Source of the DNA: Ectopseudomonas toyotomiensis
GTDB taxonomy: Bacteria > Pseudomonadota > Gammaproteobacteria > Pseudomonadales > Pseudomonadaceae
Direction: 5' to 3'
Length of the DNA: 64,000 bases
NCBI RefSeq assembly: GCF_900115695.1
Contig: NZ_FOXK01000003.1
Span: forward strand, 124,001-188,000
Positions 63,522-64,000 of the stretch are shown in pieces (within the stretch, counting starts at the first letter, position 1; each line of letters opens with the position of its first letter). The notes below the pieces were generated by a model. It worked only from the letters and a program-made list of their open reading frames with translations. It was not told where the DNA came from and did no database searches. The position numbers and the translations under genes were made by a program.

Positions 63522-63794
63522 TCAGCAGCGATTGCCGCTCAACAGCACTCGACCAAAACTGGCGCCTGCATCCTGTGGGGTGATCGCCAGCAGGCGGTCC
63601 ATGCGCAGGCGCAGCTCGCCGTCGGCCGTGCGCACCAGCAGAAACTCTTCCTTGCTCGCCGTGGTTTCGGTGGTCAAGGCCTGGCCCAGTAGGGTCGAGC
63701 CGTCGACCAGTTCGATATCCAGTTGATAGCGGTGCATGCAGGCGATCTCCAGATAGTCGTAGAGATCACAGGCCAAGGGTTGGTAGTTGTCCAT
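63522..63794 (-). CDS. rof: Rho-binding antiterminator Rof (YaeO-like)
   Basis: 90 residues, Sm-like fold. DNYQPLACDLYDYLEIACMHRYQLDIELVDGSTLLGQALTTETTASKEEFLLVRTADGELRLRMDRLLAITP is the Rof signature with the acidic face that contacts Rho. Binds the Rho primary RNA site and reduces Rho-dependent termination. Sits alone between a DUF2058 gene and the porin terminator. Confidence 0.9.
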   Translation of the reverse strand: MDNYQPLACDLYDYLEIACMHRYQLDIELVDGSTLLGQALTTETTASKEEFLLVRTADGELRLRMDRLLAITPQDAGASFGRVLLSGNRC

Positions 63795-63860
63795 CGAGTC
63801 GTCCTCCGCGCTGGCTAGAGCCTAGCCGAGAAATGACCCTGGCTGTTTTCCGCGGCGATA

Positions 63861-63900
63861 AAGAAACGCCGCAACCCGATACCGGTGTTGCGGCGTTCTC
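63861..63900 (-). terminator. Terminator of the downstream porin gene
   Basis: AACGCCGCAAC (63865-63875) and GTTGCGGCGTT (63887-63897) form an 11-bp perfect stem; on the minus strand it is followed by TCTTTATC. Confidence 0.85.
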
Positions 63901-63916
63901 TTTCCGTTGGTGGGCC

Positions 63917-64000
63917 TTACATTAACGGAATGGTGTAGCTGACGATCAGACGGTTTTCATCCAGGTCGCCAATGCTCGCGTTGGAACGCACCATCGCGTT
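63917..64000 (-). CDS. 3' end of a probable OprD-family porin
   Basis: Last 27 codons plus stop of a minus-strand gene that continues beyond the window: NAMVRSNASIGDLDENRLIVSYTIPLM. The alternating pattern and the DENRLIVSYTIPL ending look like the terminal beta strand of a Pseudomonas OprD-type porin. A terminator follows. Too little is present to name the substrate. Confidence 0.55.
   Translation of the reverse strand, partial: NAMVRSNASIGDLDENRLIVSYTIPLM

Overview
This is a chromosomal window from a GC-rich pseudomonad, closest in feel to the Pseudomonas mendocina/Ectopseudomonas side of the genus (inference from protein sequence and gene order; no database was searched). Several blocks keep the order I know from P. 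aeruginosa: lysC-rsmA-tRNA-Ser-tRNA-Arg; amrZ next to phnCDEFGHIJKLMNP; and ldhA-gacS-pirR-pirS-pirA-(extra gene)-cysM-rlmD-relA-mazG. I see no prophage, insertion sequence, CRISPR array or plasmid-type module. The mobile-looking DNA is limited to REP-type palindromes and other short intergenic inverted repeats.

Layout. 1-1835: 3' part of lysC, the post-transcriptional regulator rsmA/csrA, tRNA-Ser(GCT) and a duplicated tRNA-Arg(ACG). 1843-6736: a DUF4124 protein, the Mg2+ transporter mgtE, then an SDR dehydrogenase/Atu4866/NTF2-like operon with a divergent AraC regulator. 6938-10144: oadGAB, a Na+-pumping oxaloacetate decarboxylase. 10223-21480: amrZ and a complete C-P lyase operon, phnC to phnP without phnO. 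It is preceded by a four-unit Pho-box-like array and a PhnF/DasR-like palindrome, and is punctuated by hairpins after phnD, before phnF and between phnK and phnL. 21563-30529: an MFS transporter, a flavodoxin-fold reductase with fumC, DUF2804, DUF2059, BolA, and trhO with a DsbA-like protein and an ABC exporter. 30541-30846: a dense REP cluster.

30855-38679: a LysR regulator diverging from a glutamine-amidotransferase-like protein plus a monooxygenase-fold protein, followed by a tyrosine catabolic operon (hppD, a short homogentisate dioxygenase, an FAH-family hydrolase, maiA and a Na+-dependent amino acid symporter) with a TyrR/PhhR-type box upstream. 38847-40920: an HBM-type chemoreceptor behind a strong flagellar sigma-28 promoter. 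41065-47537: small metabolic and RNA-modification genes (VOC, ABM, trmO, an S4-domain protein that has lost the pseudouridine synthase catalytic motif, rimO), two initiator tRNA genes, dinB, and two small conserved proteins.

47565-56954: ldhA, the global sensor kinase gacS, and the catecholate siderophore system pirRS-pirA with an added periplasmic siderophore-binding protein. 57120-62746: cysM, rlmD, relA, mazG. The window closes with a DUF2058 protein, Rof and the 3' end of a probable OprD-family porin.

The most useful non-gene observations are regulatory: the double control signals on phn, the tandem GTAAAT dyads before pirA, the sigma-28 promoter of the chemoreceptor, the PhhR box before hppD, and several families of repeated palindromes, one of which supplies the dinB stop codon.
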